The position numbers and the translations under genes are program-made. A stretch of DNA of 63,685 bases from Thiomicrorhabdus sp033238645 (GTDB taxonomy: Bacteria > Pseudomonadota > Gammaproteobacteria > Thiomicrospirales > Thiomicrospiraceae), in the NCBI GenBank assembly GCA_033238645.1, contig BQXR01000011.1:1-63685 (forward strand), read 5' to 3'. Numbering within the stretch: the stretch's first letter is position 1; the number at the start of each line of letters is the position of its first letter. The notes under the pieces were generated by a model. The model did no database searches. It worked only from the letters and a program-made list of their open reading frames with translations, and had not been told where the DNA came from. Shown piece after piece: positions 1-7,985 of this stretch.

Positions 1-1
1 A

Positions 2-115
2 AATGGACATAAGCATAGGCGATATATTCAGTTTGGAGACTTGAGAGATCAAGCTGTAGTAGGTGAATTTGACAAATTTGGTTTAAGTAAAACAGCAACA
101 ATCCCTTGGTTTTGA
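2..115 (+). CDS. cas6f: Cas6f (Csy4) CRISPR endoribonuclease, C-terminal end only
   Basis: The reading frame is open from the window edge to TGA at 113-115 and gives 37 residues. They end in GEFDKFGLSKTATIPWF, the typical C-terminus of the type I-F pre-crRNA endonuclease Cas6f/Csy4. This enzyme cuts inside the repeat hairpin and stays bound to the 3' handle of the crRNA. It is the last gene of type I-F cas operons and normally abuts the array, as here. The catalytic His lies in the missing N-terminal part, so activity cannot be judged. The rest of the cas operon should lie just left of the window. Confidence 0.9.
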   Translation, partial: NGHKHRRYIQFGDLRDQAVVGEFDKFGLSKTATIPWF

Positions 116-246
116 CCCATTTTTTCTATGCTCTTTAACAATTCCATATAAATCAATGAGTTACAACTATATGAAAAAGCGTAGGTGTTTTACCTAAAAA
201 ACGCCTAAGTATATGTTGTAACTCTATATTCATTCTTTATACTACT
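116..246 (+). promoter_or_regulatory. CRISPR leader
   Basis: This AT-rich, non-coding stretch of about 130 bp lies between the cas6f stop and the first repeat. It contains CTCTTTAACAAT near 131-142, which resembles leaders of other I-F arrays. It should hold the array promoter and the signals for adding new spacers. The repeat strand (stem followed by CTTAGAAA) also implies left-to-right transcription. No clear -35/-10 pair could be assigned. Confidence 0.7.
158..224. repeat. Nested inverted repeat in the CRISPR leader
   Basis: GAGTTACAAC (158-167) pairs perfectly with GTTGTAACTC (215-224), and ATAT blocks sit next to both arms. Inside, AGGT (183-186) and ACCT (192-195) flank GTTTT, with GCGT/ACGC outside them. 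The whole could form a cruciform or RNA hairpin ending about 22 bp before the first repeat. Confidence 0.7.
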
Positions 247-2074
247 GTTCACTGCCGCACAGGCAGCTTAGAAATTTGAATTAGTAGACTGCAAGCAAGC
301 CTGCGTGTTCACTGCCGCACAGGCAGCTTAGAAAAAGAATAATCAAATTACCCCAAGACTGATCACGTTCACTGCCGCACAGGCAGCTTAGAAATAATGT
401 TCCTCTTGAGAGCCTTATAGTAACTAGTTCACTGCCGCACAGGCAGCTTAGAAAAACCTGTCCGTGCTTTGTCTGAAAACTTAGTTGTTCACTGCCGCAC
501 AGGCAGCTTAGAAAAACGATTGGAAAGGTCAGGCTGGAACTGATGGGTTCACTGCCGCACAGGCAGCTTAGAAAGTCTCTATAAATCTGCTGACCATCAC
601 ACTCAAGTTCACTGCCGCACAGGCAGCTTAGAAAATACTACACAAGTCTAGAGTCCTTAGGGCACAGTTCACTGCCGCACAGGCAGCTTAGAAAATTAGA
701 TGGTAAGCGATGCAAAGTCAGATTTAGTTCACTGCCGCACAGGCAGCTTAGAAATACTGCCTCTAGCTCTTGCTTTAAATTAATCTGTTCACTGCCGCAC
801 AGGCAGCTTAGAAAGTTTGCAGTAATGTTAGCGATATTGTCTGTACGTTCACTGCCGCACAGGCAGCTTAGAAAATGTATGCTTACGAGTAATAACACCT
901 ACACCAGTTCACTGCCGCACAGGCAGCTTAGAAAGCCCTTAGTCTCAACAGCTTTCAGACCAGCAAGTTCACTGCCGCACAGGCAGCTTAGAAATGATAT
1001 CGACAGGGTGCAATCATTTGTTTGTAGTTCACTGCCGCACAGGCAGCTTAGAAAAAAGCACATCTGCACTTGATTAACAAACTCATGTTCACTGCCGCAC
1101 AGGCAGCTTAGAAATCTCCTACGTTAAGGATTTTAAAACCACCAAAGTTCACTGCCGCACAGGCAGCTTAGAAATGACTTGAAAGAAGTTGCGTGAGAAT
1201 CTAAAGGTTCACTGCCGCACAGGCAGCTTAGAAATTTTATTTCTTCAATTCAGGGGTTAGATACTAGTTCACTGCCGCACAGGCAGCTTAGAAAACCTCG
1301 AGAGACAGATTTTTCAAGAGCCTTTTGTTCACTGCCGCACAGGCAGCTTAGAAAATCTGCCAAAACATAATCAAAAACAGCTCTAGGTTCACTGCCGCAC
1401 AGGCAGCTTAGAAAGTCAGGGGCTTCAATGTCGCTGGGTAATAGATGTTCACTGCCGCACAGGCAGCTTAGAAATAATACATAAACGACACCGATAACCC
1501 CTGCTGGTTCACTGCCGCACAGGCAGCTTAGAAAAATACGTTCAGCCATACTCTTTGCATCAGTATGTTCACTGCCGCACAGGCAGCTTAGAAATCTTAT
1601 GGATATGTTCCGTACTGTTAGTGGAAGTTCACTGCCGCACAGGCAGCTTAGAAAGCACGCGAATTGCATGATGAAATCACCGGTTTGTTCACTGCCGCAC
1701 AGGCAGCTTAGAAATTATGAGCCTCAGCAACACGAACAACATAACAGTTCACTGCCGCACAGGCAGCTTAGAAATCTTTTAAGTGATTCAAACGGTTCTT
1801 ATTATTGTTCACTGCCGCACAGGCAGCTTAGAAATTAAAGCACGCACAGAGGCCACACAAGAAAGAGTTCACTGCCGCACAGGCAGCTTAGAAATTAACT
1901 GGGTATCCATCTTCACCAGCTTGATTGTTCACTGCCGCACAGGCAGCTTAGAAAGATAAATTGAAACTGTCTAATTCTATGAGTACGTTCACTGCCGCAC
2001 AGGCAGCTTAGAAATCAAAGGAGGTTGCCGCTTCATCAGTCTCAGTGTTCACTGCCGCACAGGCAGCTTAGAAA
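247..2074 (+). CRISPR. Type I-F CRISPR array, 31 repeats / 30 spacers
   Basis: A 28-bp repeat beginning GTTCACTGCCGCACAGGCAG and ending CTTAGAAA recurs every 60 bp exactly, from 247 to 2047. All 31 copies are identical and all 30 spacers are 32 bp. CTGCC/GGCAG forms the stem cut by Cas6f, and the last 8 nt become the crRNA 5' handle, so the array is read left to right. The repeat looks like those of Yersinia and other Enterobacterales I-F systems. The distal repeat has not degenerated, which is unusual for an array of this size. No spacer was recognised by eye as matching elsewhere in the window, but no search was run. Confidence 0.99.
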
Positions 2075-2119
2075 CTTGAAAAGCTTGAGGCATGTATGTT
2101 TGATAGCTTCTTTTATATT

Positions 2120-2625
2120 TTAATAGTCAAGAATACCATTCAACTCTAAATCACTAGGGTTTTGTTGGCTTGGAACGTTCATATTTAGTGCATTATCTTT
2201 AGAAGATGTGATATCCCAGCCTTTACGTGCCGCATTTATAATGATGACAATAATAAACCGAATTGCTACATATTCAGCTGCTTCAGGAATATAAGGTATA
2301 TCAATATTATGATTGGCTAGTTTGGATAGCCTTGTAATTAAGCGTTTAGCTTCATTGTCATCAATCCCTTTCTCGGTACTTCTGACTAATTCATAGAGTT
2401 CATTTGGTAAGTTGTTATAGAGAAAGGTATCTATTTTTAAGACAATTTTAATGAATATTTTCTTTTCACGGGTCGCATTAATAATAGGAATATTGTTTTT
2501 TTCATCTAGCTTGCAAGGCTTTTAATCTCCTCTTCCATCATTTGTGATCTTTTTTCAGGTTTGGCAAAGCATCCATCTAAAAGCTCTTTGAACTGAGCTT
2601 CTGTTAAATCCTTAATGCTACTCAT
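2120..2625 (-). pseudogene. Frameshifted gene of unknown function next to the CRISPR array
   Basis: An ATG at 2625, followed by MSSIKDLTEAQFKELLDGCF, opens a frame that hits TAG after 39 codons near 2508. A different frame then continues without a stop for about 130 residues from CKLDEKNNIPIIN through YIPEAAEYVAIRF to SDLELNGILDY and TAA at 2120-2122. The second part has no good start codon of its own. Together they look like one protein of about 170 residues broken by a one-base deletion near 2510-2520. The product is soluble-looking and was not recognised. Sequencing error is an alternative. Confidence 0.6.
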
Positions 2626-2836
2626 GATTGCGACTCCTTATGATTGAAGAAAATGATATGAGGTTAGTTAATAGCCTTATAAATTATTGATAAGTATATG
2701 TGCATACCCGATTATTGAGCCAACTTATTTTTATTAAGTAAGTTTGAAATTAATTTGTCTATTTTGATGGAAACGGATATTTAGCTTGAAGATGCCGCTG
2801 ATAACTTGAGTATTCACAGCAAAGCATTTTACTCAA

Positions 2837-3403
2837 CTATTGTTTAATTAACTTCAATCCCCAATGGTAGGGTTTTAGTAATTCACTCTCGCCAAGAATC
2901 TGCAAATTTAACCCCTCTGATGCACTTAATATTTGCCTCTCATCTGGTCGAATTTCATTTGCTGGGCCGCGTGGTGTCGGGATATCCTTGCGCCAGTGGA
3001 TAATGGCAACTATGCCACCTTTTTTAAGAATGTGAGCAGCCTCTTTAAGCAGGCGATTTTTCTCACTAAAATGTAGGATATTAAACAGTAAAACCAAGTC
3101 TGTACTATTTGCCTCAAGGCCGGTGCCTTGCTCCAGAATATCACGCTCCACAAAAGTAACATTAGATAAGCCAGCACTCTGTATATTTGCCTTTGCCGTT
3201 TCAATCATGGCTGGCTCAATATCAAAAGTAGTCACTTCATCGACTTTCTCAGCCACAGGCACCGTAAAGGTGCCATAACCACAACCAATCTCAACTACTT
3301 TAGAGGTTTGCTCACAAAGCCCAAGCCAATCGACTACGCTTTCTATATCAAATAGACTGTTCCAGTAAGTCTCTTCTGGCATACCGCTGTCATTAACTTT
3401 CAT
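2837..3403 (-). CDS. Class I SAM-dependent methyltransferase
   Basis: The 188-residue product has the class I methyltransferase core. Motif I is VEIGCGYGTFT (about residues 37-47) for SAM binding. An acidic residue in TFDIEP (about 59-64) should bind the ribose hydroxyls. LVLLFNILHF (about 104-113) corresponds to motif IV, and LKKGGIVAIIHW follows. The substrate is not evident and could be a small molecule or metabolite. It is a single-gene unit with an AAGG ribosome-binding site close to ATG. A 24-bp sequence shared with the sulfotransferase upstream region lies 22 bp before the start. Confidence 0.8.
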   Translation of the reverse strand: MKVNDSGMPEETYWNSLFDIESVVDWLGLCEQTSKVVEIGCGYGTFTVPVAEKVDEVTTFDIEPAMIETAKANIQSAGLSNVTFVERDILEQGTGLEANSTDLVLLFNILHFSEKNRLLKEAAHILKKGGIVAIIHWRKDIPTPRGPANEIRPDERQILSASEGLNLQILGESELLKPYHWGLKLIKQ

Positions 3404-3424
3404 CTATTTCCTTGTCACTAAAGT

Positions 3425-3448
3425 ATTAATTTGTGGTCTATTATCCAC
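3425..3448. repeat. 24-bp near-repeat, copy 1 (upstream of methyltransferase)
   Basis: This copy matches 4697-4720 at 21 of 24 positions and shares the core TGGTCTATTATCCA. On the minus strand it reads towards the methyltransferase, starting GTGGATAATAGACC. It also overlaps TTATCCACA (3441-3449) and the inverted repeat TTGTGG/CCACAA (3431-3450). Confidence 0.6.
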
Positions 3449-3624
3449 AATTTATAGGGGGGAAAGAGTGGTGTTTTTTGGTTTGATAATTCCTATCCAT
3501 AAGGGGTACAAGAGAAGGGGGTGATACCGTCTTGAGAGTAAATGGCTAGCATCCCAGCTTGTACACTTTTTAGAGGATAATTTTGAACAATACTCAAATG
3601 GGGCGCTAAAGTAATCTTATCTAT

Positions 3625-3861
3625 TTAATCTTCTGGAAACGCTTCAAACTCTTTTTTCTTATCTTCCTTCCATGCCGCCATCGCTTCTGGGTTCATCATT
3701 AGCCCCTGCATTTTAATAATGGCTTCAAGGTGGTCTTTGTCCTGTTTCTGAAACATTTCCATACCATGTGTTTTACTTAGCTCTGCCATCTCTTCAAACG
3801 TATTGGCACTAAATGTTTTATCACAAGCCCCACCGAGTTGTTTACAAGTCATTGTTTTCAT
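3625..3861 (-). CDS. DUF1059-like small protein
   Basis: The 78-residue protein begins MKTMTCKQLGGACDKTFSAN. The C-x3-LGG-x-CD pattern and a later KTHGMEMF block recall DUF1059, a family of small uncharacterised proteins. Two Cys residues near the N-terminus could bind metal or be redox active. The C-terminal half is charged and helical, rich in Met and Glu/Asp. It stands alone on the minus strand between the methyltransferase and the sulfotransferase. The biochemical role is unknown. Confidence 0.7.
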   Translation of the reverse strand: MKTMTCKQLGGACDKTFSANTFEEMAELSKTHGMEMFQKQDKDHLEAIIKMQGLMMNPEAMAAWKEDKKKEFEAFPED

Positions 3862-4014
3862 CTGTTTGATCCCTTTATTTTCTTAAATAAACTCAGAAAT
3901 TATTATGCACTTATCACGGTGCAAATCACGCTTTAAATTAAGTAGGTTGATATAAAGTTCTAAACCTAGACTCAGAGATAAGAGTTATCTTTATGCAGAG
4001 GGGAGGCGTGATGG

Positions 4015-4042
4015 AATAATCAATAATCAATAATCAATAATC
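4015..4042. repeat. Tandem repeat AATAATC x4
   Basis: Four perfect head-to-tail copies of the heptamer AATAATC occupy 4015-4042. They overlap the 3' end of the sulfotransferase gene, whose TGA stop is 4034-4036. Gain or loss of a 7-bp unit could move the stop codon and change the last residues. Confidence 0.95.
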
Positions 4043-4654
4043 AAAAAACTTGCAACGCTCCTTACCTGCGGCATTAGCGTTAACCTTGTTAGGGTGCTTG
4101 AACTCTTTCCAGTTATCGACTCGTTTGCCAATATTTAAATGGGGGAATTGCTCATTACCTGAAAATGGTAAGCCTAAGAAATCCAGTAACTTAGGCAGAC
4201 TATCTGCCTGACCAATATCAATACTTAGTAGATCATCACGGCCATAAAAATAATTCATTACCGCCTGTTCGTGGCGTTGGTAACATGCTATTAGATGATC
4301 TTCATTGAGTGGGTTCTCAACACTGTTCCAGTCAAAAACTTGCCCAAAACTACGCTTTAATATTGGGCTTACATAAGTCTCACCATTTAGACGGGGTTGC
4401 ATCTTATTCAGCAGCATCTGTATCGATGGTAACCACTGATCAAGTGGGCGCTGTAAATAGACAAATTTGGACTCAGGAAACAGGGCATCAAGCTGCTGAT
4501 AATCACTAAAAGAAGGGCAGTCAGAGACCACATCCGCTAACTCAAAAGCACGTTTAGTAAAGGCGGTGTGCGCCACCTTAAAGTGCTCGAGCAGAGCAAC
4601 GCTGATACTGGTTGTACCTGTTCGGGGCAAACCGATTATAAAGAGTTTGTTCAT
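4034..4654 (-). CDS. Sulfotransferase-family protein
   Basis: The protein starts MNKLFIIGLPRTGTTS. PRTGTTS is the 5'-phosphosulfate binding loop of the sulfotransferase superfamily, which moves sulfate from PAPS to hydroxyls or amines. VYLQRPLDQWLPS (about residues 95-107 of the chosen product) fits the 3'-phosphate binding region. The acceptor is unknown. An in-frame ATG at 4720 would add 22 residues, but the family normally starts just before the P-loop-like motif, so 4654 is preferred. Neither start has a strong Shine-Dalgarno site. The 3' end runs into an AATAATC tandem repeat. Confidence 0.75.
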   Translation of the reverse strand: MNKLFIIGLPRTGTTSISVALLEHFKVAHTAFTKRAFELADVVSDCPSFSDYQQLDALFPESKFVYLQRPLDQWLPSIQMLLNKMQPRLNGETYVSPILKRSFGQVFDWNSVENPLNEDHLIACYQRHEQAVMNYFYGRDDLLSIDIGQADSLPKLLDFLGLPFSGNEQFPHLNIGKRVDNWKEFKHPNKVNANAAGKERCKFFDY

Positions 4655-4696
4655 GGGGTCTCGTATGAGGTGCACATTAGGCACGGAGTAAGATTT

Positions 4697-4720
4697 ATTA
4701 ATTGTTGGTCTATTATCCAT
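4697..4720. repeat. 24-bp near-repeat, copy 2 (upstream of sulfotransferase)
   Basis: Partner of 3425-3448 (21 of 24 identical). Read on the minus strand it begins ATGGATAATAGACCAACAAT and contains the upstream alternative start of the sulfotransferase. Confidence 0.6.
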
Positions 4721-5078
4721 GATAAAGAGGGATTAAATGATGGTGTTTTTATGGTTCGAGGTTTCGAGTAGGGGGGGGATTGAAATAAACTATTTCAGGT
4801 GTGTTTTGCAAAGTAAATTGCAATGTTGTTTTGTTATGAACTCGGCTTATTATGAGTAGAAGATAAGTTAGCCATCCATTTTAAAGCAGGAAATGCCTTA
4901 AGTTGGTGCGCATATCTTGCTGAGTAGGTAGTTTTCTAGTCGTTATTTTATAGTATTTGGTAGGTTGTTTATGTAGGTGGTTGAAAGTAAAGGGTTATTT
5001 TTTTAGTGGTCTAATACTTCCTATAAAAAGAAGATATTTACAACAAGTACCTCATTACAAGTAGTCAAAGGAATCAAC
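4721..5078. other. Intergenic region before the porin gene
   Basis: No gene was seen. The stretch holds the G8 run at 4771-4778 and the presumed promoters of the divergent sulfotransferase and porin genes. The porin ATG at 5079 is preceded by AAAGGAATCAAC, a good ribosome-binding site. Confidence 0.6.
4771..4778 (+). repeat. G-run motif site, GAGTA-G8
   Basis: Run of 8 G preceded by CGAGTA, between the sulfotransferase and porin genes. Variant of the GARCA-G7-8 motif with T for C. Confidence 0.7.
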
Positions 5079-5750
5079 ATGAATAAGACTTTTCAATTTA
5101 AAAAACTTTTAGTATCTCTAGCAATCGCATCATCTGCAGCAATGACTGTTGCACCGATCATGGCACAAGCAGGCGTAACGGCTAATGCGGGTATGCTGTC
5201 TAACTATGTTTTCCGTGGTGTTGAGCAAGCTGAGAGCACATCAGCGTTTACAGGATTAGATGTTGAAGCAGATTCTGGACTATACGTAGGGACTTGGATT
5301 GCTGATGTTGAAAAAGGGCTTGAGTATGATATTTATGCGGGTTGGGCTGGTGATCTTAACGGTGTTTCTTTAGGGTTAGGTGGAACTTATTATGGTTATA
5401 CAGAAGCAGCGTTTGACTCTCCTTATAAAGAGTTAAACCTATCTTTAGGGTTTGGTGCAGTTTCTGTTGGTTATGATAAAGGGATTCACGAGTTAGCAAC
5501 AGAAGAAGATTACTCTAATGCTTACATCAGTGCTGAAAGAGGCAACTTTACTGCAACTTATGGTGTTTATGATGCAAACGTAGATTTAGATAACAATGCG
5601 GTTAGTTATTTAGATGTAGGTTATTCAACTGAGTTATCAGCAGGTCTTGATGGGACTGTAAACTATATTTACTCAATGCCTGAAAACTCAGCGACTAACC
5701 CTAGTGCTTACCTAGTTCTAGGCATCTCTAAGTCATTCGACATCAAGTAA
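5079..5750 (+). CDS. TorF-family (TIGR02001-like) putative outer-membrane porin
   Basis: The 223-residue protein has an N-terminal signal peptide ending near PIMAQAGV. The mature part starts with LSNYVFRGVEQAES, typical of the TIGR02001/TorF putative porin family. It has alternating hydrophobic/polar beta strands and ends in ISKSFDIK, with a near-terminal aromatic residue as in outer-membrane barrels. Such proteins probably form a small channel, but the solute is unknown. The unit is monocistronic, with a strong ribosome-binding site and a terminator 42 bp after the stop. Confidence 0.8.
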   Translation: MNKTFQFKKLLVSLAIASSAAMTVAPIMAQAGVTANAGMLSNYVFRGVEQAESTSAFTGLDVEADSGLYVGTWIADVEKGLEYDIYAGWAGDLNGVSLGLGGTYYGYTEAAFDSPYKELNLSLGFGAVSVGYDKGIHELATEEDYSNAYISAERGNFTATYGVYDANVDLDNNAVSYLDVGYSTELSAGLDGTVNYIYSMPENSATNPSAYLVLGISKSFDIK

Positions 5751-5791
5751 TTTACTGATTGAATGACCTGAAAACGAGTTAGTTAAAATAG

Positions 5792-5816
5792 AAAAGGAGC
5801 TTCGGCTCCTTTTTTA
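5792..5816 (+). terminator. Rho-independent terminator of the porin gene
   Basis: AAAAGGAGC and GCTCCTTTT pair around a TTCG tetraloop and run into a T tract. Confidence 0.9.
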
Positions 5817-5841
5817 TTGTCTGCAATTTATGCTTTGAGCT

Positions 5842-6054
5842 TTATTGACTAGATTCAGCTTTCAGTAGTTTTTGAAGGCTTGGCCAGATCCGTTGCAGAA
5901 TAAGTGCTTGCGCTTTAGCATTAGGGTGGAGTCCATCTTGTTGCAGAAGGTCTGGGTCAAAAACGACTGTCTCGAGGAAGAAGGGATCAAGTATGAGTGG
6001 GTTCTTAAGCGCGAGTTGTTGATACATTTTTCTAAACTGCGCATCATAAGCAGA
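5842..6054 (-). pseudogene. tesA: TesA (GDSL acyl-CoA thioesterase/arylesterase), C-terminal remnant
   Basis: The open frame reads AYDAQFRKMYQQLALKNP, then PFFLE, then LLQQDGLHPNAKAQ, and stops at 5842-5844. DGLHP is the Asp-x-x-His block of the GDSL (SGNH) hydrolase TesA. Only about 70 C-terminal residues remain, so the catalytic Ser and oxyanion residues are gone. An in-frame TAG lies at 6055-6057, directly where a remnant of ybbA begins on the other strand. In many gammaproteobacteria tesA is divergent from ybbA-ybbP, so this is a deletion scar of that locus. An internal ATG exists, but a functional product is unlikely. Confidence 0.85.
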
Positions 6055-6155
6055 CTACACTGATTTTGGTCACGCATGACCAAGAATTTGCTAAACAGTG
6101 CCAGCAGCAGTGGTGCTTGGTTCAGGGGCAGTTACAGCCAATGGATAACGTTTGA
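6054..6155 (+). pseudogene. ybbA: YbbA ABC-transporter ATPase, C-terminal remnant
   Basis: The plus-strand frame reads TTLILVTHDQEFAKQC, then QGQLQPMDNV and TGA at 6153-6155. LVTHD is the H-loop region of ABC ATPases, and the following residues fit the extreme C-terminus of YbbA. Walker A, the signature motif and Walker B are all absent. The remnant sits directly upstream of ybbP, as in intact ybbA-ybbP operons. The lost DNA must have included the starts of tesA and ybbA and their shared promoter region. Confidence 0.8.
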
Positions 6156-6467
6156 TGGTGACTAACTAATGGTGAGACTCTGATGCATAGTTTATCGATT
6201 GCGATTAAGTGGTTGCTCAGAGGGTTGAAAAAGGGCGATTGGTTGTGGCTGCTGATTGCGGTAGCGATGGCGACCATGACGGTGACTTTTGTCAGCCTGT
6301 TATCAGATACGGTTCAACAGAGTATTAAAGACAAAGCAGCGATCTCTTTGGGGGCGGATGGTGTCTTGAGAAGTTCACGGCCGATTGAGAGTCAGTGGAC
6401 AGATGCGGCTATTAATTTGGGCTTAAAAACCGCATCAGTGAGCAGTCTACTGACAATGGTTTCAGTT

Positions 6468-6474
6468 GGGGGGG
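6468..6474 (+). repeat. G7 run at a frameshift in the ybbP pseudogene
   Basis: Run of 7 G preceded by CAGTT, so it does not match the GARCA core. The frame before it (phase of 6183) changes to the frame after it (phase of 6466), as expected if a G6 run gained one G. Confidence 0.8.
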
Positions 6475-7735
6475 ACGGAGGACTTTAAGCTGGTGAAGTT
6501 AAAAGCCACTTCTGATAGTTATCCATTGCGTAAGGCACAGACACAACAGATAGGGGTGATACCTGATTTAGCCGAATTTGAATTAGCGTTTGATACTAAA
6601 TTGCAGGGGGTTTTATCAGTAGGAAATTATCTTAAACTGGGTCATCATGACTTCAAAGTAAAAGGGGTTTATCAAGCAAATTCATTACAGGGGTTGAGTG
6701 CTTTTGCACCAGAAATAACCATTCGGCTAGCGGACTTATCTACAACACAGCTACTCGGCCCCGTTAATCGTGCAACCTATGAGTTAAGCGTGGCGGGTAG
6801 CCTGGAGCAGGTCAAAGCTTGATTGGCTTTAATGGATCAGCAAAATAATCGGTCTTGGCAGTTACTCTCTGCAGAAGCACCAACAGAAGATTTGCAGAAG
6901 ACAATGCAGACTGCTGAGCTTTTTTTACAGTTGGCAGCATTATCTGCGGTAATTGTTGCGGGCTTGTCAATTCTGATCGCCAGCCGTTTTTATCTACAGG
7001 CGTGGCAGAACTCTATTGCACTGATGCGTGCTTTTGGCGCGAGTCGATCAAAAATTAGACAGCTATTTGCTTGGCAACTGTCTGCTTTGGCGGTGATATG
7101 GAGTCTGCTGGGGGTTGCGGTTGGTTTAATATTGTTTGTTGGTTTAAAGCCATGGCTAACAGATTATTTTGTCCCCCTAGCAGAAGTGTCCTTATGGCCT
7201 GCAATATTATATTATTGGGGATGATGTCTGGTGGACTTGTTTTGTGGAGTTTTGCTTGGCAAGCTTACCGTAAAGTGATTAATGTTTCGCCAATGCAAGT
7301 GCTTAAGGCGGTGCCTTCGTCGGGAAGATTTAGAGATGGTTGGCTAGGCTTGGTGTTTTTGGTACTACTGGTTTGGAGTTTGATTGGTCTTGAGAGTCTA
7401 CCTTGGGTGCTTACAGGTCTTTTTGTGGTGGGTGCCGCTTTCTATTGAGCGGCTTCACTGTTGTGGCGGATGATCCGCTGGTGGCAACCACACACTAAAG
7501 ATTGGTTAAGAGTGACGCTATCGGGCTTACAGCAGTCACCTGATCTATTAAAATTCAAATGATCTCTTTTGGTTTGGTGCTGTTTGTTTTAATGCTGATG
7601 ACGTTTGTTCGCCAAGATTTACTGAGTCAGTGGCAGTCCTCTTTAGCACTTGGTACGCCTAATGCGTTTATGATCAATATTCAGCCAGATCAAAAGCAGA
7701 AGACTGAACAGATACTGCAACAGTATCAATTAGAG

Positions 7736-7807
7736 GCGAATTTAGTGGCGAATTTAGTGGCGAATTTAGTGGCGAATTTAGTGGCGAATTTAGTGGCGAA
7801 TTTAGTG
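7736..7807. repeat. 12-bp tandem repeat, 6 perfect copies
   Basis: GCGAATTTAGTG is repeated six times without error inside the ybbP pseudogene. Read in frame it gives A-N-L-V repeated. The perfect identity suggests recent slippage expansion in DNA that is no longer constrained. Confidence 0.97.
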
Positions 7808-7978
7808 GCGATGGCGCGCGGGCGATTGGTGGCTAAGAATGATGTCTTGCTTAAGGCTGAAAACCAAACGTCTAATCGTGTACGTAGGTTGCTAGAGAGA
7901 GTCTAATGTGGCGTTCTTATCTGAAGTACCTGCTCATAACACAGTATTACATAGTTTAGAGGCGCGCAATATTGAGCA

Positions 7979-7985
7979 GGGGGGG
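7979..7985 (+). repeat. GAGCA-G7 motif site (ybbP pseudogene)
   Basis: ATTGAGCA followed by 7 G and T. In the local frame it encodes E-Q-G-G-S. Confidence 0.9.

Noticed and set aside
638..1838. ORFs of 79-139 codons with repeated FLSCLCGSE or SLPHRQLR peptides
   Set aside because: They are translations of the CRISPR repeat on both strands. A 60-bp period is a multiple of three, so frames stay open by chance.
3441..3449. TTATCCACA as a DnaA box marking a replication origin
   Set aside because: Only one box was seen, without dnaA, dnaN or an AT-rich unwinding cluster. It is also part of the 24-bp near-repeat.
5862..6083. 73-codon minus-strand ORF over the tesA remnant
   Set aside because: It is in a different frame from the recognisable TesA sequence and crosses the deletion junction.
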